From positions 930,001 through 994,000 of the forward strand of contig NZ_KZ686269.1 in the NCBI RefSeq assembly GCF_003029735.1: a stretch of 64,000 bases of DNA, given 5' to 3'. Shown here piece after piece: positions 25,671-34,864 of this stretch. Source of the stretch: Pedobacter yulinensis. GTDB taxonomy: Bacteria > Bacteroidota > Bacteroidia > Sphingobacteriales > Sphingobacteriaceae. Numbering within the stretch: the stretch's first letter is position 1; every line of letters starts with the position of its first letter. The notes beneath the pieces were generated by a model. The model was not told the DNA's origin and searched no databases. It saw only the letters and a program-made list of their open reading frames with translations. The position numbers were made by a program, and so were the translations under genes.

Positions 25671-26162
25671 TTATTTTGCTGCGCGGGTAAAGTTGAGAAC
25701 CACATTTGCGGTTGCATTTCCGTATTCGATCGGCGATTTCAGTACCATAGACTGCTTGTCGGCAGATACAAGGACCAGGCGATAGCCATCTGTAATGTCT
25801 TTTGCCTTTTGTCCCTCCATTAATTTCTTGAACTGGAAGGTCTGATCATTCGGGCTGGCCGACCAGAATATGTTCTGCGTTCCCGATGCACAGCCGGTGC
25901 CGCCGGTTAAGGTATAACTGCCATTGCCGCTGTTGGTCAGGTTCCAGGTGCTGCCGGTAAAACAGGCATACGAGTTTTCGCCAAAAAGGCCGCGCACCGC
26001 CTGCGACGGAATTCCTTCAAAAGTAATGTCGTTCAGCACCCAGTTGCCGATTACACTGCCGCGGCGTACAGTAGCGGGTGCACTGGCGGCGTTTTGTGTA
26101 GAGCAGCTTTGAATGGTGAGGGCACTGATGGCGAGCGCCATGATGAGCACTATCTTTTTCAT
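25671..26162 (-). CDS. Lipocalin-like lipoprotein
   Basis: A 163-residue outer-membrane or periplasmic lipoprotein. The signal peptide ends with lipobox LTIQSC (lipidated Cys about residue 20). The body has the lipocalin-type start GSVIGNWVLNDITFEGIP, a YACFTGSTWNL strand, and a LVLVSADKQSMVL / VVLNFTRAAK end, fitting small Bacteroidota lipocalin-like (Lipocalin_4) proteins. Two Cys (in YACF and GCAS) could form a disulfide. ATG 26162 is preferred over TTG 26168. It has its own terminator. Ligand unknown. Confidence 0.8.
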   Translation of the reverse strand: MKKIVLIMALAISALTIQSCSTQNAASAPATVRRGSVIGNWVLNDITFEGIPSQAVRGLFGENSYACFTGSTWNLTNSGNGSYTLTGGTGCASGTQNIFWSASPNDQTFQFKKLMEGQKAKDITDGYRLVLVSADKQSMVLKSPIEYGNATANVVLNFTRAAK

Positions 26163-26283
26163 TTTCAAATCGTTTAAGTGTTTATGTTTTTGTTAAAGGT
26201 CCCGGGCGCAATACATGCGGCCGGTTTGACCAGAACTTTACATAAATCTTGCCAAAAAAAAGGCGGTTTTGGTTTTTTGCCGA

Positions 26284-26291
26284 TACATTTG
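26284..26291 (+). promoter_or_regulatory. -7 promoter element of the trans-sulfuration gene
   Basis: TACATTTG matches TAnnTTTG exactly, 40 bases before ATG 26332. The upstream sequence is T-rich (GGTTTTGGTTTTTTGC), but no TTTG box has the standard 17-23 spacing. Confidence 0.5.
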
Positions 26292-26331
26292 TATGCGGCC
26301 GCTTCGGTTCCGCGACTCAAAATTTTAAGCT

Positions 26332-27453
26332 ATGAAACCCGAAACCTTAAGCATCCACGCGGCAAATCTTTACAAAGCGGCAACCGGCGATGTCACGCAG
26401 CCCATCAACCTTAGCACTACATTTTTCAGGGACGAAAACGGGGGTTACCCGGGCGGGCACATGTACTCGCGGGTCAGCAATCCGAACCGTGATGCACTGG
26501 AACAGGTGTTGGCCGGGCTGGACAAGGGTGAAGATGCAGCAGCATTTTCATCGGGCAATGTAGCCGGCATGTCGCTCTTCCAGGCACTAGAGCCCGGCAG
26601 CCACATCATTGCCCCCGACGATATGTACTGGGGTTTCAAAAAACAACTGTTAACCATTTTTAATAAGAGCCTCGCTTTTGATTTCGTTGACCAGACCGAC
26701 CTGGATCAGGTTAGGACAGCGCTCAGGCCCGAAACGAAGCTGATCTGGGTCGAGACCCCATCAAACCCGATGCTGAAAATTACCGACCTGGCCGCCATCA
26801 GTGCTTTAGCAAAAGAAAGGAACATCATTTTCGCGTGCGACAGCACCTTCGCTTCGCCCCTGCTGCAGAATCCCATTCTGTTCGGCGCCGACCTTGTCAT
26901 GCACTCCACAACAAAATACATCGGCGGACACAGTGATGTGCTTGGCGGCGTCTTGATCACGGCTAAAAAAGATAGCTTCTGGGAACGCATCAGGAACATC
27001 CAGCAGACCGGGGGCGCGGTTCCCGGACCCTTTGACTGTTTCCTGCTGCTGCGCAGCCTCAAGACGCTGAGTTACCGCATGCGCGGGCATTGTGAAAATG
27101 CTGCCCGGCTGGCCGGTTTCCTGCGCGGACATGCCCAGGTCGAATCGGTGCTGTATCCCGGACATGCAGATCACCCCCAGCATGAAATTGCGAAAAAACA
27201 GATGTCGGCCTTTGGCGGTACGTTTTCATTCCTGCTGAGCGGCGGGGAAACGGCAGCCCGGAAACTTGTGAACAGCCTGCACCTTTTTGCGCAGGCCACC
27301 AGCCTGGGCGGCGTGGAAAGCCTCATCGAACACCGGTTTTCTGTTGAAGGCCCGGAATCGAAGACACCGAGAAACCTCGTGCGCGTATCCGTCGGCCTGG
27401 AACACATCGACGACCTGATCGCAGACATGGAGCAGGCACTCGCGGCGCTTTAG
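26332..27453 (+). CDS. Trans-sulfuration PLP enzyme (cystathionine gamma-synthase/lyase family)
   Basis: A 373-residue PLP-dependent Cys/Met metabolism enzyme. The cofactor lysine is Lys195 in MHSTTKYIGGHSDVLGG. Other family motifs are MYSRVSNPNRDALE (phosphate and active-site Tyr/Arg), AFSSGNVAG, WVETPSNPMLKITD, and TSLGGVESLIEHR near the C-terminus. Distinguishing cystathionine gamma-synthase, gamma-lyase or homocysteine synthase needs phylogeny. It is monocistronic with a consensus -7 box upstream, and converges on the prolyl oligopeptidase gene. Confidence 0.9.
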   Translation: MKPETLSIHAANLYKAATGDVTQPINLSTTFFRDENGGYPGGHMYSRVSNPNRDALEQVLAGLDKGEDAAAFSSGNVAGMSLFQALEPGSHIIAPDDMYWGFKKQLLTIFNKSLAFDFVDQTDLDQVRTALRPETKLIWVETPSNPMLKITDLAAISALAKERNIIFACDSTFASPLLQNPILFGADLVMHSTTKYIGGHSDVLGGVLITAKKDSFWERIRNIQQTGGAVPGPFDCFLLLRSLKTLSYRMRGHCENAARLAGFLRGHAQVESVLYPGHADHPQHEIAKKQMSAFGGTFSFLLSGGETAARKLVNSLHLFAQATSLGGVESLIEHRFSVEGPESKTPRNLVRVSVGLEHIDDLIADMEQALAAL

Positions 27454-27510
27454 GTGACCCTTGCTGCTGACTGCATACGCCTTACCGCGTGGCACTACCA
27501 CACCTCCCGG

Positions 27511-29619
27511 TCAATGAAGCGACTTTGTATTGCCGGGCGGTTCCTGAAGCGGCTGCACCACAATTCCGCCAGTATTGGCCCAGACAAAACTCCAGATGTC
27601 GGCCATTTCATCGATCAGTTTTGCTGTGGGTTTTCCGGCGCCGTGGCCGGCACGGATGTCGATACGGATCAAAGCCGGAGCCGCACAGCCCTGCGCTTCC
27701 TGCAGGGCCGCAGCAAACTTAAAGGAATGGGCCGGAACCACCCGGTCGTCATGGTCTGCGGTAGTAATGAGCGTGGCAGGATAACAAGTTCCTGACCTCA
27801 AATTGTGCAACGGCGAATAACTTAGTAAATAACGAAATTGGGCTTCGGTATCGCTGCTGCCGTACTCCACTACCCAGCCCCAGCCTACCGTAAACTTGTG
27901 GTAACGCAGCATATCCAGCACCCCAACCTGTGGAATAGCTGCTGCAAACAGCTCGGGCCGCTGCGTCATGCAGGCGCCGACCAGCAGCCCCCCGTTGCTT
28001 CCGCCCCGGATGGCAAGTTTTTCGGGCCGGGTATATTTTTCGGCGATCAGGTATTCGGCCGCCGCAATGAAATCATCGAACACGTTTTGCTTCCGGTCCA
28101 GCATGCCGGCCTGATGCCAGTCTTCGCCGTATTCTCCGCCTCCGCGCAGATTAGCCACACAATAAATACCACCTTGTTCCAGCCAAACGATATTTGAACT
28201 GGAAAAGGCAGGTGTCAGGTTAATATTGAATCCGCCGTAGGCGTATAGCATGGTCGGGTTGTTCCCATCCAGTTCGATTCCCTTTTTGCCGGTAATGAAC
28301 ATGGGCACCAGTGTCCCATCTTTGCTCGGGTAAAAAACCTGCTTGGTCTCGAATGCCTCGGGGTCGAACCGCAGTTCAGGGCTTTTGTAAAGTGCAGACA
28401 AACCAGTGGCAATATCGTACCGGAAAACCGTTGCCGGGTATGTGAACGAGGTGAACGTATAGAAGAAATAGTCTTCGTGCGCACGGCAGCCAAAGCCGGC
28501 GGCGGTGCCCGGGCCTGGCAGCGAGATCTGGTGCTCCAAAGTTCCGTCCAGGCGGTGCTGCTGTACCAGCGTCGATGCGTCTTTCAGATAGGAAACAAAG
28601 AGTTTACCGCCGCCGGTTGCCACATCTGTAAGCGTCTCTGTTGCTTCGGGAATCAGCGTGGACCAGTCTGCTGTGTCCGGCTTCCGGGGGTCCATCAGCA
28701 CCACCCTGAACCGTGGCGCCGCGGCATTGGTCTGAAGAATCAGTTTGTCGCCGACGTTTCCGATAATCGCCGCGTTCGTATCAAAACCTGCAACAACGGT
28801 CCTGAAACCTGAAGAATGCGGATCCTGGAGGTCACGTACGCGAATCTCGGTACCGTCTGTTCCTTCTGCAATGTGCAGGACCAGGAAACGTTCGTCTTCG
28901 GTCAGGCTGGCGTCCACATACCGAAGCGGGTGGTCGCGATCTTCGTATATGAGCAGGTCTTCTGTCTGAGCAGTACCGATGCGGTGGTAATAGACCCGCT
29001 GGTGTGTGCTGACGGCGCTGAATTTCGTTTTCTCGTCCCGTGGCTGTTCATAACCGCTGTAGTAAAATCCGTCGTCGCCTGCCCAGCTTATGCCGCTGAA
29101 CTTGACATGCTCGATCCGGTCTGCCAGCAGTTCCCTGCGCTGAAAATCAAGCACCAGGATTTCCTGCCAGTCGCTGCCCGATGCTGCAACCGAATAAGCA
29201 AAGTACCGCTGGTTTTTGGAAAAGGCGGTGGCCTGAATGGCAATGGTACCATCTTCAGACAGCTGGTTCGGATCGATCAGGACTTCCGCTTTTCCTTCCG
29301 CCCCGTCCTGCACGTAAAGAACCGCCTGGTTCTGCAGGCCGCTGTTGCGCGAAAAGAACAGCCACCTCCCCGCGCGCCGGGCTGCGCTTTCTCGCGGGTA
29401 GTCTGAAAGTTCAACAAGCCTGCTCAGAATGCGGCCGCGAAAAGGAATTTGGTCCAGGTAAGCATCAGTTATCGCATTCTGGGCTTTTACCCAGGCGGCC
29501 GTATCGGCGGCATGGTCATTTTCCAGCCAGCGGTAAGGATCAGCAATGGTGGTTCCGAAGTAGTTATCGGCATGGTCGTTTTTTTTTGTAGCTGGATAGG
29601 TCAGTCGCTGCGGCATCAT
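27511..29619 (-). CDS. Prolyl oligopeptidase (S9A)
   Basis: A 702-residue serine peptidase that cleaves short peptides after proline. The N-terminal beta-propeller begins DPYRWLENDHAADTAAWVKAQN. The C-terminal alpha/beta-hydrolase domain has Ser541 in RGGSNGGLL, an Asp in DHDDRVVP (about 625) and His659 in RAGHGAGKP. No signal peptide is seen, so it is predicted cytoplasmic; many Bacteroidota homologues are secreted. The start ATGATG at 29619 could be either Met. It is full length. Confidence 0.95.
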   Translation of the reverse strand: MMPQRLTYPATKKNDHADNYFGTTIADPYRWLENDHAADTAAWVKAQNAITDAYLDQIPFRGRILSRLVELSDYPRESAARRAGRWLFFSRNSGLQNQAVLYVQDGAEGKAEVLIDPNQLSEDGTIAIQATAFSKNQRYFAYSVAASGSDWQEILVLDFQRRELLADRIEHVKFSGISWAGDDGFYYSGYEQPRDEKTKFSAVSTHQRVYYHRIGTAQTEDLLIYEDRDHPLRYVDASLTEDERFLVLHIAEGTDGTEIRVRDLQDPHSSGFRTVVAGFDTNAAIIGNVGDKLILQTNAAAPRFRVVLMDPRKPDTADWSTLIPEATETLTDVATGGGKLFVSYLKDASTLVQQHRLDGTLEHQISLPGPGTAAGFGCRAHEDYFFYTFTSFTYPATVFRYDIATGLSALYKSPELRFDPEAFETKQVFYPSKDGTLVPMFITGKKGIELDGNNPTMLYAYGGFNINLTPAFSSSNIVWLEQGGIYCVANLRGGGEYGEDWHQAGMLDRKQNVFDDFIAAAEYLIAEKYTRPEKLAIRGGSNGGLLVGACMTQRPELFAAAIPQVGVLDMLRYHKFTVGWGWVVEYGSSDTEAQFRYLLSYSPLHNLRSGTCYPATLITTADHDDRVVPAHSFKFAAALQEAQGCAAPALIRIDIRAGHGAGKPTAKLIDEMADIWSFVWANTGGIVVQPLQEPPGNTKSLH

Positions 29620-29670
29620 CTGATTCGTTTAAGGGCGGCAATTTAACAAAATATGTTTCTGCAAAAAGAA

Positions 29671-29706
29671 AAGCCCCCGGAGCAATTGTCTTGCTGCCGG
29701 GGGCTT
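29671..29706 (-). terminator. Terminator of the TonB-dependent receptor gene
   Basis: A 10-bp perfect stem, AAGCCCCCGG / CCGGGGGCTT, is extended inward by AGCAA / TTGCT with a one-base bulge and loop TTGTC. On the minus strand it is followed by a T-rich stretch (TTCTTTTTG). Confidence 0.88.
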
Positions 29707-29730
29707 CCCGTAATGGTTGTGCGTACTTGT

Positions 29731-32700
29731 CTAGTTAAACAGGTACCGAACACCCAATTGCCCCTGCCATCTTGACGAGAACGACTCGTTGTAAGCAGGT
29801 TGCAGTGTTTCTGGTGAAAAGGTGAAAGAACTACCTGAACTGCTGTAAGAAATCAGCTGATAAGAACTGTTGCTGAAGTTGTACTGGCGGCCCCACTCTT
29901 TATTAATCAGGTTACCCACGTTGAAGATATCGAAAGAGATCTGCAGACGGTTGCGGGTTGTACCGATCATGGTGCCGATATCCTGCATGACGCGAAGGTC
30001 TACAACATGCTCCCATGGTAAACGGCTGCCGTTACGTTGTGTGTACTGGCCGCGGATGCCGCTCAGGTTAGGATCATTGCTAATGAAGTTGTTTAAGGCA
30101 TCCCATTGCTGCTGTGGCGTGTACACACGGCTGGTTCCGTCAGGCTGACGTACAGTAAGATTGCTCACAATCCTGATCTCTGACTGTGAACGCGGTACGT
30201 AAAGCAGATCATTTCCGGTAGCACCGTCACCATTCAGGTCACCATTATACAGGTAAGTAAACGGAGCCCCGGAGCGGCCTGCATAGAACAGGGAGATGGT
30301 GGTGCCGCTTGCTTTCTCACGACCATAGTTGATGGCATAAGAAAGACTGCCTACGATGCGGTGACGCAGGTCGTAAAGTGAATAGGCCAGTTCGGGATCA
30401 TTTGCATTGCGAACAATCTGGTTAAATTCCCAGTTTGACTGTGCAGTGCTGCTTGTTCCTGAGTTCAGGTCTTTAGACTGGCCGTAGGTATAAGCCGCGC
30501 TAGCGAACAGGCCATTGCTGAACCCTTTCTTGAACTCGGCCGTCAGGCTGTATGCAGAACCTTTACTTGTGTTATCGAGCAGGTAAGCGCCGGTATAGGT
30601 GCTGCTAACTTTCGAGCCATAGAACGGCCTGGTGTCATTACCGCCTGACAGTGCAGGATTGATGTTTGCCACAGAAGGGCGAACGTTCAGGTCCTTATAC
30701 AGGATGTTGTTGATGTTTTTTGTATAGATGGCCTCAAGCGTACCGATAATGCCGCCCGGAAGTTTGAAGTCTGCTGCAATGTTGTTGCGGAAAACCTGCG
30801 GAATCTTAAAGTTAGGGCTCATCAGGTTCACCTGGTAGGTTGATCCCGCATTACCCACAGAACCTTGTTTTTCAGGGTCAGGCTGGAAACCAGCGGTATT
30901 GGCTGCTGCACCTGACAATGAAATGCTCTTGTAATCAAGACCGGTATTGCCATACTGGTTAGACAGCCATACGAAAGGAACGCGGCCGGTAAACAAACCT
31001 GAACCACCACGCAATTGCAGCGAGCGGTCGCCGGTCAAGTCCCAGTTAAAACCAAGTCTTGGAGAAACAAGAAGTTGTCCGCTTGGAATATTGTCTGTTC
31101 CATAACCAGGGAAAGATGCTGCCACAGCCGGGTTGTTTGCTGGTTTATCGTTAAAAATCGGCACGTCTACACGGATACCTGCAGTCAGGCGGAATTCAGG
31201 AACAACCTGGATTTCATCCTGGAAATAACCGCCAATCTGAGCCGCGCTGAATGCAGCAGCAGGGAGTGTTCCGGCAACCGCAGGGTAAACCACGTCGATG
31301 TTAGAAGGCTTGTTGGCATAAAAATCTGCCAGGCTTCCGAAACGGTAGCGTCCGCGGTAGTTGTTTACAAACAGGTTGCGGAATTTGAAGAATTCGTTGT
31401 GGGTACCGAGGGTAAAGGTGTGGTTACCTACAAGCAGTTTCAGGTTATCTGTAAACTCGATAATGTCCTGGTCAAGTTCGTTTGCGGTCGAGCTGCGTTC
31501 TGAACCGAATTGCAGGGTCGAACCTGAGGTACCTGCCCAGTTCTGGATTTCGACCTGAGGAAAAAGCTGACCGATAGAGGCCCGGCGGTCACGGATGCGT
31601 GAATAACCGACGATCAGGTTGTTAGACAGGTTTGAATTGAACTGCGAGCGCAATTCGATTACGCTGACATTCTGATTGTTTTTAAACTGATAGGTATTGT
31701 TCTCCAGGCGGAACAGGGAGCCTGTTCTGCTGATGTTATCGTCATACGCATTGATGTAGTTATGACGAAGGGTCAGTTGGTGCTTGTCATTGATGTTCCA
31801 GTCCAGGCGTGCAAAAATTTTGTCGCTTTTGGTCTCTGCAGGAATGGCAGCAGTCGAACCAATGGCATAACCATACCGGTTCTGAACATAAGCGGCCAGC
31901 GCGTCTACGTCTGCAACGGAAGCCGGTTTTACAACACCTTTAGGGTCGCCTGCATTAAACAGGGTGGGCTGCTGAACTTTAACCTGCTCGGCGTTTACGA
32001 AGAAAAAGAGCTTGTCTTTAACGATTGGCGCACCGATACGGAAACCGTACTGCGTGTTGTAAAAGTCACTTGCTTTTTCCCCAAGCGAATTTTTACCAAC
32101 GATACTTTCGTTCCGGCCAAAGAAATAGGCAGATCCTTCTACCTTGTTTGAACCTGAACGGGTAACAGCGTTGATGCCGCCACCGGTAAAGTTGCCATAA
32201 GAAACGTCGTAAGGAGCAAGAACGACCTGAATTTCCTGGATCGCATCAAGGGAAATAGGCTGGGTGTTTGCGTTACCGCCGGGAAGACCTGATGAGGTCA
32301 GACCGAAAACGTCATTGTTCACCGCACCATCGATAGTCAGGTTGTTAAATTTGCCACTTGAGCCGGCAAATGAGTTTCCGTTTGCCTGCGGCGTTAAACG
32401 GGTGAAATCCTGGAGGCTTCTGTTCAGGGTTGGAAGCGCTTTGATCTGCTCTTCATTTACAGTCGTTGCCGCACCAGTGCGCTTGCTGTTCATCAGCGGG
32501 TCACGCTGACCGGTTACAACAATATCCTGTAATTGACTTGCATTGTCTTTCAGTTCTGCGTTCAGGGCAAACGGCTCGCCGAGTTTGACCGAAATGCCCG
32601 AAAACTTGGCCGATTCGTAGCCTACATAACTTACTTCAACAGAATAAGGCCCGCCCACACGCATGTTGGCAATGCTGAATCGACCTTCTGCATTGGTCGT

Positions 32701-32883
32701 TACAACGTACCGCGTGCCTGTCGGCTCGTGCACCGCCTTAACCGTTGCGCCGGGAAGCGGGTTTGTGCCCTCTCTAACCGTACCCGTCATGGAAGAAGTC
32801 GTAACCTGGGCCTCTGCGCCTGTTATAACCCCCACGAAAGCAAGCACAATTACCAGAAATTTGACTAGTAAAGATTTGTTCAT
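29731..32883 (-). CDS. TonB-dependent outer-membrane receptor, Oar-like, with CarboxypepD_reg domain
   Basis: A 1050-residue outer-membrane protein. It has a signal peptide (NKSLLVKFLVIVLAFVGVITGAEAQ), an N-terminal carboxypeptidase-regulatory-like beta-sandwich (TVREGTNPLPGATVKAVHEP), a plug domain (ITVTGQRDPL-type TonB region and FNNLTIDGAVNNDVFG), and a long 22-strand barrel ending in an aromatic C-terminus (VRYLFN). This is the OmpA-like/Oar form of TonB receptor rather than a SusC with a SusD partner, and no susD follows. Substrate unknown. ATG 32883 starts the signal peptide; the upstream extension contains the promoter. Confidence 0.93.
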   Translation of the reverse strand: MNKSLLVKFLVIVLAFVGVITGAEAQVTTSSMTGTVREGTNPLPGATVKAVHEPTGTRYVVTTNAEGRFSIANMRVGGPYSVEVSYVGYESAKFSGISVKLGEPFALNAELKDNASQLQDIVVTGQRDPLMNSKRTGAATTVNEEQIKALPTLNRSLQDFTRLTPQANGNSFAGSSGKFNNLTIDGAVNNDVFGLTSSGLPGGNANTQPISLDAIQEIQVVLAPYDVSYGNFTGGGINAVTRSGSNKVEGSAYFFGRNESIVGKNSLGEKASDFYNTQYGFRIGAPIVKDKLFFFVNAEQVKVQQPTLFNAGDPKGVVKPASVADVDALAAYVQNRYGYAIGSTAAIPAETKSDKIFARLDWNINDKHQLTLRHNYINAYDDNISRTGSLFRLENNTYQFKNNQNVSVIELRSQFNSNLSNNLIVGYSRIRDRRASIGQLFPQVEIQNWAGTSGSTLQFGSERSSTANELDQDIIEFTDNLKLLVGNHTFTLGTHNEFFKFRNLFVNNYRGRYRFGSLADFYANKPSNIDVVYPAVAGTLPAAAFSAAQIGGYFQDEIQVVPEFRLTAGIRVDVPIFNDKPANNPAVAASFPGYGTDNIPSGQLLVSPRLGFNWDLTGDRSLQLRGGSGLFTGRVPFVWLSNQYGNTGLDYKSISLSGAAANTAGFQPDPEKQGSVGNAGSTYQVNLMSPNFKIPQVFRNNIAADFKLPGGIIGTLEAIYTKNINNILYKDLNVRPSVANINPALSGGNDTRPFYGSKVSSTYTGAYLLDNTSKGSAYSLTAEFKKGFSNGLFASAAYTYGQSKDLNSGTSSTAQSNWEFNQIVRNANDPELAYSLYDLRHRIVGSLSYAINYGREKASGTTISLFYAGRSGAPFTYLYNGDLNGDGATGNDLLYVPRSQSEIRIVSNLTVRQPDGTSRVYTPQQQWDALNNFISNDPNLSGIRGQYTQRNGSRLPWEHVVDLRVMQDIGTMIGTTRNRLQISFDIFNVGNLINKEWGRQYNFSNSSYQLISYSSSGSSFTFSPETLQPAYNESFSSRWQGQLGVRYLFN

Positions 32884-32941
32884 ACTTGTTTTTTTAATGA
32901 ATAGTTTTGTTGTTCTTTCCTGGTACATTTTCATACCGCCG

Positions 32942-32972
32942 CAAAGGTAGAGATAATTCAACGCATGTGAAA
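32942..32972 (-). promoter_or_regulatory. Promoter of the TonB receptor gene
   Basis: On the minus strand TACCTTTG (32942-32949) is an exact TAnnTTTG, with TTTC (32969-32972) 19 bases upstream as a one-mismatch -33 box at ideal spacing. The 5' leader would be about 50 bases. Confidence 0.75.
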
Positions 32973-33295
32973 TTTTGATTTATTAAATTATTGTTAAGTC
33001 GTGTCAATTTTTTCCACATTTAACAGGCCGGAGACAGTCCTGTATTTCAGCTTTTTATCACACATAATTACAGGCTATTTGTACTGCCATGCCAGCTGTA
33101 CAGTTGCCTGGCGGGTTTGTGTCTGCGAAAGGTAGATTTTTATGTCGCACAAGCTTCTTTTTAGCCTGGCATGCGCTTGAGATAGGAAACATAATACGCA
33201 TGTTTTCAATTGGTTGTGCACTGTTCAGTAGCCGGCGCACCGCATCTTTAAACACGAGCCCCTGGCCTGCTTCACTGCATAACCACATTTTTTTA
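32973..33295. other. Intergenic region between the TonB receptor and lpdA genes
   Basis: About 320 bp between divergent genes. Only ORFs of poor composition occur, and no RNA gene is recognised. It holds the upstream parts of both divergent promoters. Confidence 0.4.
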
Positions 33296-33303
33296 TAATT
33301 TTG
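33296..33303 (+). promoter_or_regulatory. -7 promoter element of lpdA
   Basis: TAATTTTG matches TAnnTTTG. It lies 59 bases before ATG 33363 in an AT-rich leader. No matching -33 box. Confidence 0.5.
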
Positions 33304-33362
33304 GCAAAACTATCGGCTGCCTGTTGCCGCTATAGTTTAAAACTTTATTCCTTTATAGAAGT

Positions 33363-34751
33363 ATGAACTACGACGTTATTGTATTAGGAAGCGGTCCCGG
33401 TGGTTACGTTGCCGCGATCAGGGCTTCTCAGCTCGGATTGAAAACCGCGATCATTGAACGGGAATCCCTTGGCGGGATCTGCCTCAACTGGGGTTGTATT
33501 CCGACCAAAGCGCTGCTGAAAAGCGCCCAGGTATTCGAGTACATCAACCATGCCGCCGATTATGGTATACAGACCGCAGAAGCTACAGCTGATTTTTCCG
33601 CTGTTGTGAAACGCAGCCGGGCCGTTGCCGATGGCATGAGTAAGGGCGTTCAGTTCCTGATGAAAAAGAACAAGATCGAAGTGATCATGGGCACGGGTAA
33701 AGTGAAACCCGGTAATAAGATAGAAGTCAAAGGTGCCGACGGCAGCCAGAAAGAGGTAACCGGCAAACACATTATCATTGCCACCGGCGGGCGGTCTAAA
33801 GAATTGCCGAACCTGAAACAGGATGGCAAGAAAGTAATCGGTTACCGCCAGGCCATGGTACTCCCGGAACTCCCGAAATCGATGGTAATTGTTGGCTCAG
33901 GTGCCATCGGCGTTGAGTTTGCCTATTTTTATGCGACCATGGGTACCAAGGTAACCGTGGTTGAGTTTATGGAGAATATCGTACCGGTCGAGGACGAAGA
34001 CGTATCAAAACAGCTGCTGCGCAATTTCAAAAAAGCAGGCATAGAGGTTATGACCTCTTCGAGCGTTGAATCTGTAGACACAGCCGGTGAAGGCTGCAAG
34101 GTACAGGTCAAAACACCTTCAGGCATGAAAACGCTGGAGTGCGAGATCGTTCTTTCGGCCGCGGGCGTCGTTGCAAACATCGAAAACATCGGCCTGGAAG
34201 AAACCGGTATCAAAACCGAAAAAGGAAAAATCGTCGTTGACGAATACTACAATACTTCTGTGAAAGGCTACTATGCCATTGGCGATGTGGTTCCGGGTCA
34301 GGCACTCGCCCACGTGGCCTCAGCAGAAGGCATTATCTGCGTTGAAAAGATTGCCGGTCAGCACGCTGAACCGCTCAATTACAACAACATACCGGGTTGT
34401 ACTTATTGTACGCCTGAAATTGCTTCTGTAGGTTATACCGAAAAAGCAGCCAAGGCAGCTGGTTATGAGCTTAAGATTGGTAAATTTCCCTTCTCTGCTT
34501 CTGGTAAAGCCAGCGCAGCCGGTGCAAAAGACGGGTTTGTTAAACTTATTTTCGATGCCAAGTACGGCGAGTTGCTGGGTGCGCATATGATCGGTTTCAA
34601 CGTAACCGAGATGATTGCTGAGATCGTCGTAGCGCGCAAGCTCGAAACAACCGGTCATGAAATGATCAAATCGGTACACCCGCACCCAACCATGAGCGAA
34701 GCGATCATGGAAGCTGCGGCCGATGCCTACGGTGAGGTTATCCACCTGTAA
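33363..34751 (+). CDS. lpdA: Dihydrolipoyl dehydrogenase (E3)
   Basis: A 462-residue flavoprotein disulfide reductase that reoxidises dihydrolipoamide in 2-oxoacid dehydrogenase and glycine cleavage complexes. It has the FAD-binding GSGPGGYVAAIRA, the redox disulfide Cys40/Cys45 in GGICLNWGCIPTKAL, the NAD-binding GSGAIGVEFAYF, and the C-terminal catalytic His/Glu in SVHPHPTMSEAIMEA. It is full length. It is monocistronic with its own terminator; no E1/E2 genes are adjacent. Confidence 0.96.
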   Translation: MNYDVIVLGSGPGGYVAAIRASQLGLKTAIIERESLGGICLNWGCIPTKALLKSAQVFEYINHAADYGIQTAEATADFSAVVKRSRAVADGMSKGVQFLMKKNKIEVIMGTGKVKPGNKIEVKGADGSQKEVTGKHIIIATGGRSKELPNLKQDGKKVIGYRQAMVLPELPKSMVIVGSGAIGVEFAYFYATMGTKVTVVEFMENIVPVEDEDVSKQLLRNFKKAGIEVMTSSSVESVDTAGEGCKVQVKTPSGMKTLECEIVLSAAGVVANIENIGLEETGIKTEKGKIVVDEYYNTSVKGYYAIGDVVPGQALAHVASAEGIICVEKIAGQHAEPLNYNNIPGCTYCTPEIASVGYTEKAAKAAGYELKIGKFPFSASGKASAAGAKDGFVKLIFDAKYGELLGAHMIGFNVTEMIAEIVVARKLETTGHEMIKSVHPHPTMSEAIMEAAADAYGEVIHL

Positions 34752-34771
34752 CCGGAACGAATACTTTGTAA

Positions 34772-34805
34772 AAAAAGCCCTTTCGCAGACGCGGAAGGGC
34801 TTTTT
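34772..34805 (+). terminator. Terminator of lpdA
   Basis: An 11-bp stem, AAAAAGCCCTT / AAGGGCTTTTT, with an inner CGC/GCG pair, begins 21 bases after the lpdA stop. The right arm supplies the T-run. Confidence 0.9.
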
Positions 34806-34835
34806 ATGTTTCGGCGCAGGCAATGCTAAAATTTG

Positions 34836-34843
34836 TATGTTTG
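34836..34843 (+). promoter_or_regulatory. -7 promoter element of the MBL-fold gene
   Basis: TATGTTTG is an exact TAnnTTTG, with TTTC 23 bases upstream (34809-34812). The expected transcription start near 34850 leaves a short leader to ATG 34865 and argues against the upstream in-frame start at 34823. Confidence 0.6.
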
Positions 34844-34864
34844 TTTCATACAAACCGTTTCCGC

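Noticed and set aside
33058..33298. Short ORFs in the TonB receptor-lpdA gap
   Set aside because: Unnatural composition, no ribosome-binding site, and the region includes promoter sequence.
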